Shown piece after piece: positions 1 to 4,665 of a stretch of 9,597 nt of DNA (within the stretch, counting starts at the first letter, position 1; the number at the start of each line of letters is the position of its first letter). Under the pieces are notes generated by a model. That model saw only the letters and a list, made by a program, of their open reading frames with translations. It did not search any database and was not told where the DNA came from. Source of the stretch: Nanoarchaeales archaeon (lineage in GTDB: Archaea > Nanobdellota > Nanobdellia > Woesearchaeales > UBA583). Location: contig JABSQY010000069.1 of the NCBI GenBank assembly GCA_013215525.1, forward strand, positions 1-9,597. The letters are read 5' to 3'. A program made the translations under genes and the position numbers.

Positions 1-14
1 TGATTCAGTAGATT

Positions 15-410
15 TTAATTTGAATAAGTAAATAGTTCATTATTAATAGTCATCTGTTGAAAATTTTTAACAACCCCACTACTAGAACTAATAGAAATAT
101 GAAGATTATCCTTTTCAATTAAATCAATACAATCTAATATAGAAATAACTTTATTATTAGATAAAGTATCTTCTTTAAAATTACAAATTTCGCCAGACAC
201 GTAAATATTCTCAATTAAAAAATCAGAATTTGAAGATAAATAAACATTATTATTTTTAATATTATCAATATTAAATTCACCTATCTCATCTTCAAAAGCA
301 AAAATACTAAGTGTGTCATAACCCCCACCACCAAAAAACATCATATAAATTGGAATTAATAAAGAATATGGAAAAGCCATAAACAAAAATAACACTCTTT
401 TCTTCTTCAT
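15..410 (-). CDS. Small membrane-anchored protein of unknown function
   Basis: I do not recognise this 131-residue protein. It opens with a Lys/Arg-rich tip (MKKKR) and one hydrophobic segment at about residues 5-27, then a run of four glycines at 27-30. The remaining ~100 residues are polar, rich in Asn, Ser, Ile and Asp, with only two cysteines (76 and 94). This suggests a signal anchor with a short extracytoplasmic domain; the two cysteines could pair if the domain is outside. The ATG at 408-410 is chosen because it is the first start in the frame and a TATA-like box (435-442) lies about 28 bases before it. It lies 103 bases downstream of mgtE on the same strand with its own promoter, so it is probably not an operon partner. 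The reading frame is complete: the stop is at 15-17. Confidence 0.6.
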   Translation of the reverse strand: MKKKRVLFLFMAFPYSLLIPIYMMFFGGGGYDTLSIFAFEDEIGEFNIDNIKNNNVYLSSNSDFLIENIYVSGEICNFKEDTLSNNKVISILDCIDLIEKDNLHISISSSSGVVKNFQQMTINNELFTYSN

Positions 411-434
411 AATTATATAATACTATAAAAATAA

Positions 435-442
435 TATATAAA
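435..442 (-). promoter_or_regulatory. TATA-like box of the 15-410 gene
   Basis: Reads TTTATATA on the minus strand, centred about 28 bases before the ATG at 410. The spacing suits transcription starting at or next to the start codon. Confidence 0.5.
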
Positions 443-473
443 AAAGTATAACAATTAAAATAAATAAATACAA

Positions 474-490
474 AGTTTCAATTTGAAACT
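474..490 (-). terminator. Palindrome downstream of mgtE, likely terminator
   Basis: Perfect inverted repeat with arms AGTTTCAA and TTGAAACT around one central base. It starts 24 bases past the mgtE stop, and on the minus strand it is followed by a T-rich stretch. That is hairpin-plus-U-tract geometry. A dyad operator for the 15-410 gene is the alternative. Confidence 0.45.
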
Positions 491-513
491 GATATCAAAA
501 GTTTAAGAATATA

Positions 514-1818
514 TTAAAGTAACATAATTTCAGCTAGACCTAAGAACACAAAGAATCCAAATATGTCTGTTGCAGTTGTTACAAACACAGTCGCTGCCAC
601 AGCTGGGTCAATATCGAATCTATCTAATACAAAAGGTAGAATTGTTCCGAAAAATCCTGCAACAAATAAATTAATAACCATTGAAATTCCAACAACTAAA
701 CCAAGCATTGGCATATCATTAAATCCCCATGCAATCAATGCTACAATAAATCCATTTACACACCCATTCATAACTCCAGCTATAATTTCATTTTTTACAA
801 CTGAAATTTTATTTTTAAAATCAATTTCGTGAACTGATAAACCACGAACAACAACGGCAAGCGTCTGTGTTGCAGCATTTCCACCCATTCCAGCAACAAT
901 TGGCATATACACAGCAAGTAAAATTAATTTTGAAAGTGTATCTTCAAACATTGCAATCACACCAGCTGCCATAAATGCAGTAAATAAATTTAAAATTAAC
1001 CATTTATATCTTGACTTAAACTTTGCAAAAGCTGAATCTAAAATATCTTCTTCTTTTTGAACTCCTGCTAAATTATAAACTTCTGAAGTTTTTTCTTCTT
1101 CAATTACTTTTAATAAGTCCGACACATCAATAATTCCTAATATATGATTTTCATAATCAACAACAACTAAATTTTTATGTTCTGAATTATTAACTGCTTT
1201 TACAACATCATCATAATGTTCATCAAAGTAAATTGTTGGAATTGGTTCAATTACCTCTGCTAAACTTTTTGGCCTATTTAAAATAAAATGTTTAAAAGAA
1301 ATATATCCAATTAAATGATTCTCTTTATCACGAATTAAAACTGTTGGTGTTCTTTTTCCACGTTTAAATGCCTTTTTTAATTTATCATATAAAGTTTTTA
1401 ATTCAGATGTTTTTTGAATAATTATATAATCAAAACTCATTAAACCTGCTGCCGATTTAGGATCGAATTTTAATAAATATTCTACTTTTTCTTTTAAGTG
1501 TTCATCAAGTTTTTTTGAAACTTTTAAATGTTTATCTTTAGGTAGATGTTGTAAAAAATCAGTAATTTCATCTGGATCTAAATGTTTAAACATAATTAAG
1601 ATATCTTCAATCTTAAAACTCTCACCAAATTCTAATTGTAAATTATTTGAAAGATATAAGAATACTCTTCCTTGTTTTTTAATTGGTACTAAGAAAAATT
1701 CATTAAGTGGGGAATCTGAATTTAAAACTAAATCGGCATATTGATGCGCTTTTAATAAAACTTCTGACTGAGATAGTTTAGAATTAGATTTATTTTTTTT
1801 AACTTTTTCAACTGACAT
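514..1818 (-). CDS. mgtE: MgtE-type magnesium channel
   Basis: A 434-residue Mg2+ channel/transporter of the MgtE (SLC41-like) family, close to the usual ~450 residues. The family order is complete: a cytosolic MgtE N domain (about 60-128, ending in the typical SAAGLMS turn), two CBS domains (about 130-185 and 190-245), then a five-helix membrane domain (about 272-434). Within the pore domain, the conserved MPIVAGMGGNAATQ stretch lies at 305-318. The last helix carries TTATDIFGF with Asp418, equivalent to the pore Mg2+-binding aspartate of the Thermus protein. In characterised members the N and CBS domains bind Mg2+ and close the pore when internal Mg2+ is high. The first ~60 residues are lysine-rich and less conserved. 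The ATG at 1816-1818 has a TATA-like box 26-27 bases upstream. It appears monocistronic, with a palindrome after the stop. Confidence 0.95.
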   Translation of the reverse strand: MSVEKVKKNKSNSKLSQSEVLLKAHQYADLVLNSDSPLNEFFLVPIKKQGRVFLYLSNNLQLEFGESFKIEDILIMFKHLDPDEITDFLQHLPKDKHLKVSKKLDEHLKEKVEYLLKFDPKSAAGLMSFDYIIIQKTSELKTLYDKLKKAFKRGKRTPTVLIRDKENHLIGYISFKHFILNRPKSLAEVIEPIPTIYFDEHYDDVVKAVNNSEHKNLVVVDYENHILGIIDVSDLLKVIEEEKTSEVYNLAGVQKEEDILDSAFAKFKSRYKWLILNLFTAFMAAGVIAMFEDTLSKLILLAVYMPIVAGMGGNAATQTLAVVVRGLSVHEIDFKNKISVVKNEIIAGVMNGCVNGFIVALIAWGFNDMPMLGLVVGISMVINLFVAGFFGTILPFVLDRFDIDPAVAATVFVTTATDIFGFFVFLGLAEIMLL

Positions 1819-1840
1819 AATAATAAATCCTAATATTCAT

Positions 1841-1848
1841 TTATATAT
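1841..1848 (-). promoter_or_regulatory. TATA-like box of mgtE
   Basis: ATATATAA on the minus strand, centred about 26 bases before the mgtE ATG. No Shine-Dalgarno-like sequence lies between them, which suits a leaderless transcript. Confidence 0.55.
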
Positions 1849-1881
1849 TCTTGTCATTAAAAGCTAAGAAATGAGAGATTT

Positions 1882-1968
1882 TTATTTTTTTCGAATAAAA
1901 TAAACTCCGAGACCCACAAACACAGCAGCAAACAAGAAACCAAAGTTTAAATTCGTTCCAAAACTAAA
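1882..1968 (-). pseudogene. Possible relic of a C-terminal membrane anchor
   Basis: Read on the minus strand, this stretch gives a glycine-bearing hydrophobic helix (GFLFAAVFVGLGVYFI) followed by RKK and a stop. This is the shape of a C-terminal tail anchor with a positive-inside end. It has no start codon and an in-frame TAA lies immediately upstream (1969-1971). It cannot be expressed as it stands and may be the tail of a lost surface-protein gene. It is short, so chance is possible. Confidence 0.3.
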
Positions 1969-2013
1969 TTAAATAGTTTAAATATGAAACCAAATGAAAA
2001 GAAAATAAATTAG

Positions 2014-2215
2014 AGTAAGATACAATTAAAACAAGAACGTGAAAGCAGACAAACACGCGAAGCCAATTCCGCTTCAAATCAAATTACTTTTTCAGATTTT
2101 TTCAAGAATGAATGATTTTTGTATGTGGATTAGAGTATACATCTATCCACATGCAAAAATTGTTTATTATTGGAACAATGTGAGAAAATGCGAAAGCAAG
2201 ATAAAAACCACTTAA
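2014..2215 (+). pseudogene. Possible tyrosine-recombinase fragment, frame-broken
   Basis: Two overlapping open stretches in different frames read like consecutive pieces of one protein. The first (2014-2112) is basic and Gln/Arg-rich, then gives ITFSDFFKNE and a TGA stop. The second, in another frame (about 2138-2212), gives YIYPHAK, then YYWNNVRKCESKIK and a TAA stop. From memory of the family, phage-type integrases have a core-binding domain beginning TF-x-(D/E)-FF...YLP-x-AK followed by an Arg/Lys-rich helix, and the two pieces would join into that pattern. The break coincides with the left arm of the hairpin at 2115-2160. No catalytic domain (R...HxxR...Y) follows, so at most an N-terminal scrap survives. 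The match is a pattern judgement only. Confidence 0.25.
2115..2160. repeat. Long imperfect palindrome (16-bp arms)
   Basis: The arm at 2115-2130 (ATTTTTGTATGTGGAT) is the reverse complement of the arm at 2145-2160 (ATCCACATGCAAAAAT) except for one T/G position. The 14-base centre contains GTATAC and a further 3-bp AGA/TCT pairing. As RNA it would fold into a 16-19 bp hairpin with a small loop. It is far longer than the other palindromes in the gaps and is not next to a stop codon. Confidence 0.75.
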
Positions 2216-2258
2216 AAATAATACCAACAAATAAAAAAGAAAAAAATCTAAGAATAGA

Positions 2259-2594
2259 ATGAACAAAACCGACACACCATTTGAGAATACATACTGGGAC
2301 AACAAAGAAGAAGGAATCTACGTAGACATAAACACTGGAGAACCATTATTCAGTTCAGAAGATAAATATGAGTCTGGAAGTGGCTGGCCCTCATTTACTA
2401 AACCAATCAACAAAGAAAACATAATTGAAAAAATAGATAGAGACTATGGAATGATAAGAACAGAAATAAAAACCAAAGCAGGCGCGCACCTTGGACACAT
2501 GTTCGATGACGGACCAAAAGATAAAGGTGGCCTGCGCTACTGCGTAAACTCATCAGCACTAAAATTTATACCAAAAAATAAGAAATTAAAATAA
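2259..2594 (+). CDS. msrB: Peptide-methionine (R)-S-oxide reductase MsrB, zinc-free form
   Basis: MsrB reduces the R-epimer of methionine sulfoxide in damaged proteins, using thioredoxin or a similar donor. The family core is clear: PFENTYWDNKEEGIY near the N-terminus, SGSGWPSF (39-46), AHLGHMFDDGP (76-86) and the catalytic RYCVNSSALKF with Cys95, the only cysteine in the protein. The histidines of HLGH (77, 80) are present. Both zinc-binding CxxC pairs of the classical form are absent: the first region reads VDINTGEP and the second KTKAGAH. The usual internal resolving-cysteine position is Ser41. It should therefore act as a one-cysteine enzyme, its sulfenic acid reduced directly by the partner. 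At 111 residues it is short at the N-terminus, but an in-frame TAA at 2232-2234 and no earlier start make ATG 2259 the likely start. It converges with the cupin gene. Confidence 0.92.
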   Translation: MNKTDTPFENTYWDNKEEGIYVDINTGEPLFSSEDKYESGSGWPSFTKPINKENIIEKIDRDYGMIRTEIKTKAGAHLGHMFDDGPKDKGGLRYCVNSSALKFIPKNKKLK

Positions 2595-2602
2595 AATACA
2601 AA

Positions 2603-2625
2603 CAAAAATAGTTAAACTATTTTTG
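2603..2625. terminator. Perfect palindrome between convergent msrB and cupin genes
   Basis: Arms CAAAAATAGTT and AACTATTTTTG flank one central A. The palindrome starts 9 bases after the msrB stop and contains the cupin stop codon (2617-2619). In either direction the hairpin's 3' arm is T-rich, which suits a shared bidirectional terminator. Confidence 0.6.
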
Positions 2626-2997
2626 AGAATCTCCTTTCCAAACTCTATAAGAATCTGAATCCTCGTGATGTGTTGAAACTTCAAAAATAGTTCCTTCCGT
2701 TAACGCTTCTAACTGGTGTGGTTGACCTGGTCTCTGCCTAACCGTGTCGCCTTTCTTTAATCTCTCTTCATGAACTTCTGCATTCTCAGTCTCAATCCAT
2801 CTATAAATAAATTCTCCCTCATTAACATACCAAGTCTCATCTTTAACTAAATGATAATGCATAGAAAACTTACAACCTTTTTTAAAAATTAATAACTTTC
2901 CACAATAAAGTTCATTATTCTCAATAATAATTTCTTCTCCCCAACCCTTAGGAACTTTACAACCTTCGCAAACATTCGGATTTATTTCATGACCCAT
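2617..2997 (-). CDS. Small cupin, mannose-6-phosphate isomerase type II-like
   Basis: A 126-residue single-domain cupin. The metal-site motif is intact: MHYHLVKDETWYV gives His47, His49 and Glu54, and PGQPHQLEAL gives His94, the HxH...E...H set of metal-dependent cupins. The spacing, the KGWG opening, GD-T (83-85) and the closing FEVSTHHEDSDSYR all resemble the C-terminal domain of type II mannose-6-phosphate isomerase/GDP-mannose pyrophosphorylase and its free-standing relatives. Isomerisation or binding of a sugar phosphate is a reasonable guess; the substrate cannot be read from sequence. A CEGC pair (Cys10, Cys13) precedes the barrel and is not part of the usual domain. The ATG at 2995-2997 has a TATA-like box about 25 bases upstream. 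The stop is TAG. Confidence 0.85.
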   Translation of the reverse strand: MGHEINPNVCEGCKVPKGWGEEIIIENNELYCGKLLIFKKGCKFSMHYHLVKDETWYVNEGEFIYRWIETENAEVHEERLKKGDTVRQRPGQPHQLEALTEGTIFEVSTHHEDSDSYRVWKGDSQK

Positions 2998-3018
2998 AAC
3001 TCAAATTAAAAATCAAAG

Positions 3019-3026
3019 TATTTAAA
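3019..3026 (-). promoter_or_regulatory. TATA-like box of the cupin gene
   Basis: TTTAAATA on the minus strand, centred 25-26 bases before the cupin ATG. Confidence 0.5.
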
Positions 3027-3082
3027 CTTAATTAACATTAATAAAATGAATTAAGTAAAAACAAAACATATAAAAATATATT

Positions 3083-3095
3083 AAAAGTGTGAATT
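3083..3095 (+). repeat. Copy 1 of a 13-bp intergenic motif
   Basis: AAAAGTGTGAATT, identical at 5931-5943 and 7696-7708. This copy lies in the divergent gap between the cupin and PC4-like genes. It shares a longer pattern with the 7696 copy: AAACAACA 5 bases further on, and AAGTGAA about 36 bases after the GTGTGAA. Confidence 0.6.
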
Positions 3096-3136
3096 TTATT
3101 AAACAACATTAAAATACAATAAGTGAAAACATTTAG

Positions 3137-3144
3137 ATTTAAAG
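3137..3144 (+). promoter_or_regulatory. TATA-like box of the PC4-like gene
   Basis: ATTTAAAG centred about 27 bases before ATG 3168. This supports that ATG rather than the GTG at 3123, which would place the box inside the gene. Confidence 0.4.
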
Positions 3145-3167
3145 AAAAAGTGATTATTTATATTTAC

Positions 3168-3410
3168 ATGGCAGGTTTCGATAAATCATTAGATGTAGAA
3201 GTATTTGGAGAAGAAGTTGCATTTGAAACAACTAAATTAAGAGTTTCAGTAATGCAATATAATGAGGGTCAAAAGAAACTACAAGTTTCAAGAGAAAATT
3301 TAGATAATGAATCAGGAGACTGGAGATGGTCTAAATTAGGAAGAATGACAAAAGAAGAATCAGAAAAAGTAGTTCCAGCAATGGTTAAAGCTTTAGAAAA
3401 TATGGAATAA
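3168..3410 (+). CDS. Small protein with a PC4-like fold pattern
   Basis: An 80-residue soluble protein with no membrane segment. After a short lead (MAGFDKSLDVEVFGEEV) it shows a beta-rich half: TTKLRVSVMQYN, KKLQVSREN and DWRWSKLGR. A C-terminal helix begins at MTKEESEKVVPAMVKAL. This strand-strand-strand-helix order, with a W-x-x-x-K-L-G turn into the helix, resembles the PC4/YdbC-type single-stranded-nucleic-acid-binding domain. A transcription or DNA-binding role is inferred only; the protein may be a lineage-specific family. I chose ATG 3168 over GTG 3123, because the extra 15 residues (MKTFRFKEKVIIYIY) are unlike a domain start and a TATA-like box sits before 3168. A partial second copy of its 3' end lies 203 bases downstream. 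A T-run follows the stop. Confidence 0.7.
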   Translation: MAGFDKSLDVEVFGEEVAFETTKLRVSVMQYNEGQKKLQVSRENLDNESGDWRWSKLGRMTKEESEKVVPAMVKALENME

Positions 3411-3426
3411 AACCCCATTTTTTAAA
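3411..3426 (+). terminator. T-run after the PC4-like gene
   Basis: The stop is followed at once by CCCC and then six T. Oligo-T just after a stop is a typical archaeal termination signal. No hairpin is needed or seen. Confidence 0.4.
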
Positions 3427-3484
3427 TAATAAATAAAATAAAAAATAATTCTAAATATAAATTAAAAATACTTATAATTTTACT

Positions 3485-3613
3485 ATGGCTTGACCAAAGG
3501 AAAACCATCACCGTGCGAATGTTTGGTACAAAGTTCAATTAGGAAGAATGACAAAAGAAGAATCAGAAAAAGTAGTTCCAGCAATGACTAAAGCTTTAGC
3601 TGAAATGAATTGA
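3485..3613 (+). pseudogene. Truncated second copy of the PC4-like gene
   Basis: The last 25 codons repeat the end of the gene at 3168-3410. Bases 3537-3586 are identical to 3334-3383 over 50 positions, giving LGRMTKEESEKVVPAM, then TKALAEMN in place of VKALENME. Upstream in the same frame the sequence gives NVWYKVQ, which lines up loosely with GDWRWSK. Further up is ATG GCT at 3485, like the ATG GCA of the intact gene, but the third codon is TGA. The beta-strand half of the domain is missing. A TATA-like AAATATAAA (3453-3461) lies about 27 bases before this ATG, as if a whole gene unit had been copied. It could encode at most a fragment starting at an internal ATG (3548). Confidence 0.7.
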
Positions 3614-3615
3614 TA

Positions 3616-3634
3616 TTTTGAACATTGTTCAAAA
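3616..3634. terminator. Palindrome after the truncated copy
   Basis: Arms TTTTGAAC and GTTCAAAA around ATT, three bases after the stop of the pseudogene. Position suggests a terminator. The related palindrome at 3666-3684 with the same ATT centre makes a protein-binding pair an alternative. Confidence 0.4.
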
Positions 3635-3665
3635 ATCACTCAAAAATATTTTTAAAATTTTTTAA

Positions 3666-3684
3666 ATTCAAACATTGTTTGAAT
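3666..3684. repeat. Second 19-base palindrome with the same centre
   Basis: Arms ATTCAAAC and GTTTGAAT around ATT. Its centre is exactly 50 bases from that of the palindrome at 3616-3634, and both contain AACATTGTT or AACATTGTTT-type cores. Confidence 0.5.
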
Positions 3685-3745
3685 GTTCGTAATTAATAAA
3701 TTTTTTAAATAAATATAATTCTAAACAAAAATAATTGATATAATA

Positions 3746-3763
3746 ATAGTATAACTATACTAT
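3746..3763. repeat. 18-base dyad
   Basis: Arms ATAGTATA and TATACTAT separated by AC. It could be an operator-type site, but it is far (over 550 bases) from the start of the gene at 3869-4318. No nearby gene start is convincing. Confidence 0.4.
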
Positions 3764-3791
3764 GTTAATTTGTTTGATAGAAAAAATGATA

Positions 3792-3814
3792 GAAATAAAC
3801 GCTACATTTATTTC
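3792..3814 (-). terminator. Hairpin and T-run downstream of the coiled-coil gene
   Basis: Arms GAAATAAA and TTTATTTC around a 7-base loop. On the minus strand the hairpin is followed by TATCATTTTTTC. It lies about 55 bases past the stop of the 3869-4318 gene and fits a terminator. Confidence 0.45.
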
Positions 3815-3868
3815 CGTTCGGGTATTAAATTAATAATAAATACATTGTTGTAAAAAGGTACTAAATAA

Positions 3869-4318
3869 TTAATAACATGGATTTTTCGCCAGTAAAGACT
3901 TCTCAACAAGATTTTCTGCTTGAAGAAAATAACAATTTATTCTCTCAACACAATCCATAAGTTCATCTTTAACTAAATCTAATCCAATAGTTTCTTCTAA
4001 TTTTTTATACTTTTTCTCAAGTGTTTTCATCTCAAGATTAATTTTTTCAAAATCTTCACGACTTGCATGAATAGACAAATTAATTTGCTTATCTAACACC
4101 TTAATTAATTCTTTATTAATATTATCAAAAACTTTTTGATTCTCTTTAGTAAGTCTAAAATATTCATTATTTAACTTTTCACATAATGAATATAATTTTT
4201 CAACTTCATTAAGTTCTTTTTTATTTAACTTAGACAAATACTTTTCATCTAATTTATGTTCATTAGAGTTAACTCCTATTATAACTCCTTTTTCTAATAT
4301 TTTTTTTAAGTAATCCAT
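3869..4318 (-). CDS. Helical coiled-coil protein of unknown function
   Basis: A 149-residue protein I do not recognise. It is strongly charged (Lys, Glu) and leucine-rich, and almost wholly predicted helix. Heptad-like leucine and isoleucine spacing is strongest at about residues 27-72 and 86-112. Cys46, Cys122, Cys129 and Cys148 are present but form no known motif. There is no signal peptide or membrane segment, so it is probably cytoplasmic and perhaps oligomeric. The N-terminal MDYLKKILEKGVIIGV is amphipathic. The ATG at 4316-4318 is the first in the frame, and an AT-only TATA-like box lies about 26 bases before it. The candidate structured RNA on the same strand lies about 55 bases upstream and could be an extended leader if an upstream promoter is used. 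Confidence 0.65.
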   Translation of the reverse strand: MDYLKKILEKGVIIGVNSNEHKLDEKYLSKLNKKELNEVEKLYSLCEKLNNEYFRLTKENQKVFDNINKELIKVLDKQINLSIHASREDFEKINLEMKTLEKKYKKLEETIGLDLVKDELMDCVERINCYFLQAENLVEKSLLAKNPCY

Positions 4319-4338
4319 TTTCTTTAATTTGGAAACAT

Positions 4339-4348
4339 TATTTATTAT
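4339..4348 (-). promoter_or_regulatory. TATA-like box of the coiled-coil gene
   Basis: AATAATAAAT-like AT-only sequence centred about 26 bases before the ATG at 4318. It is weaker in composition than the other boxes in this window. Confidence 0.35.
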
Positions 4349-4372
4349 TACTAACGATACTAACGGCTACAA

Positions 4373-4438
4373 AGAGGGAAAAACTCCTTAATCCCTCTGG
4401 AAAAGATATTTAGTCTCCTAAAACTCCTATCTTTCTAA
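4373..4438 (-). ncRNA. Candidate structured small RNA with two hairpins
   Basis: Read on the minus strand, two hairpins stand side by side. The first (4434-4402) has a 7-bp stem AAAGATA/TATCTTT and then an inner 5-bp stem TTTAG/CTAAA closed by the tetraloop GAGA, which fits the stable GNRA class. A five-base bulge, GGAGT, separates the stems. The second (4398-4373) has a 7-bp stem AGAGGGA/TCCCTCT with a 12-base loop. The 9-mer AGGAGTTTT occurs in both, unpaired in the loop of the second and largely in the bulge of the first. A TATATATA run (4460-4469) would place the transcript start near 4438, just before the first hairpin, and three T follow the second. It matches no RNA family I know. It could be a free RNA or a long leader of the 3869-4318 gene. 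Confidence 0.4.
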
Positions 4439-4459
4439 AACTAATATGATTAAAAATGA

Positions 4460-4469
4460 TTATATATAT
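4460..4469 (-). promoter_or_regulatory. TATA-like run upstream of the candidate RNA
   Basis: TATATATA-type run, centred about 26 bases before the first hairpin on the minus strand. This is the same spacing as for the protein genes, but such runs are easily found in A/T-rich DNA. Confidence 0.3.
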
Positions 4470-4600
4470 TTGTCTTAAAAAAAGTCAATAGTTATGAAGT
4501 TTCATTTTCCAACCAGTTTCTTAAAAAAAGTTTAAAATTGAAAATGAAAAATATACAATATTAAAATAATTATTTTTTTCAAGTTCAAGACATTTGGTTT

Positions 4601-4621
4601 CGTAGGCGTGGCAGCGCTACG
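4601..4621. other. G+C-rich hairpin downstream of rtcB
   Basis: CGTAG at 4601 pairs with CTACG at 4617. After one bulged G a further CG/CG pairing and a T/G wobble enclose a GGCA loop. Fifteen of the 21 bases are G or C, in surroundings below 30 %. It lies 45 bases past the rtcB stop with no T-run on the minus side. It may be an RNA structural element or a processing signal. Confidence 0.4.
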
Positions 4622-4665
4622 GTAGAAGTGAAATAACAATGAGTGAATGGAAAAGAATATTTTAG

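Larger units (their letters stand above)
1819..2258. other. 440-base gene-free stretch between mgtE and msrB
   Basis: No intact gene is supported here. Besides the mgtE promoter it holds a 28-codon open stretch that looks like a membrane C-terminus (1882-1968, -). It also holds two short out-of-phase open stretches resembling a recombinase fragment (2014-2215, +), with a 46-base hairpin between them (2115-2160). Bases 2031-2080 are richer in G+C than their surroundings. The whole stretch looks like decayed sequence. Confidence 0.6.
3411..3868. other. 458-base stretch without an intact gene
   Basis: Holds the truncated second copy of the PC4-like gene (3485-3613) and four separate inverted repeats: 3616-3634, 3666-3684, 3746-3763 and 3792-3814. 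Short open stretches exist, such as 24 codons from ATG 3762, but none has convincing protein character. The rest is A/T-rich with no further signal seen. Confidence 0.6.
4319..4665. other. 347-base stretch between the coiled-coil gene and rtcB
   Basis: No protein gene seen. From left to right it contains the coiled-coil gene's TATA-like box, two adjacent hairpins forming a candidate RNA (4373-4438), a TATATATA run (4460-4469), about 120 bases of featureless A/T-rich sequence, and a short G+C-rich hairpin (4601-4621) beyond the rtcB stop. Confidence 0.6.

Noticed and set aside
563..832. 89-codon plus-strand open frame
   Set aside because: It lies entirely inside mgtE on the opposite strand, in the conserved pore domain, and has no protein-like motif. 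It is a shadow frame.
2102..2305. 67-codon minus-strand hydrophobic open frame
   Set aside because: It overlaps the start of msrB and crosses the 2115-2160 palindrome. Its hydrophobic look comes from reading A-rich DNA as T-rich codons.
3123..3167. GTG-initiated extension of the PC4-like protein
   Set aside because: The added residues are unlike a domain start. The GTG lies at the same place in the shared motif as the one before the malic enzyme, and the truncated copy also begins at the ATG-GC position.
3491..3493. In-frame TGA read as tryptophan or selenocysteine
   Set aside because: The same frame ends in TGA, another frame (9051-9053) ends in TGA, tryptophan is TGG in all intact genes, and no selenocysteine element is seen. 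A simple nonsense codon is the better reading.
3811..3826. GTTCGG resembling a tRNA T-loop
   Set aside because: No matching acceptor, D or anticodon arms could be drawn around it on either strand.
3762..3836. Possible 24-codon peptide
   Set aside because: Too short, no convincing promoter spacing, and its end overlaps the hairpin at 3792-3814.
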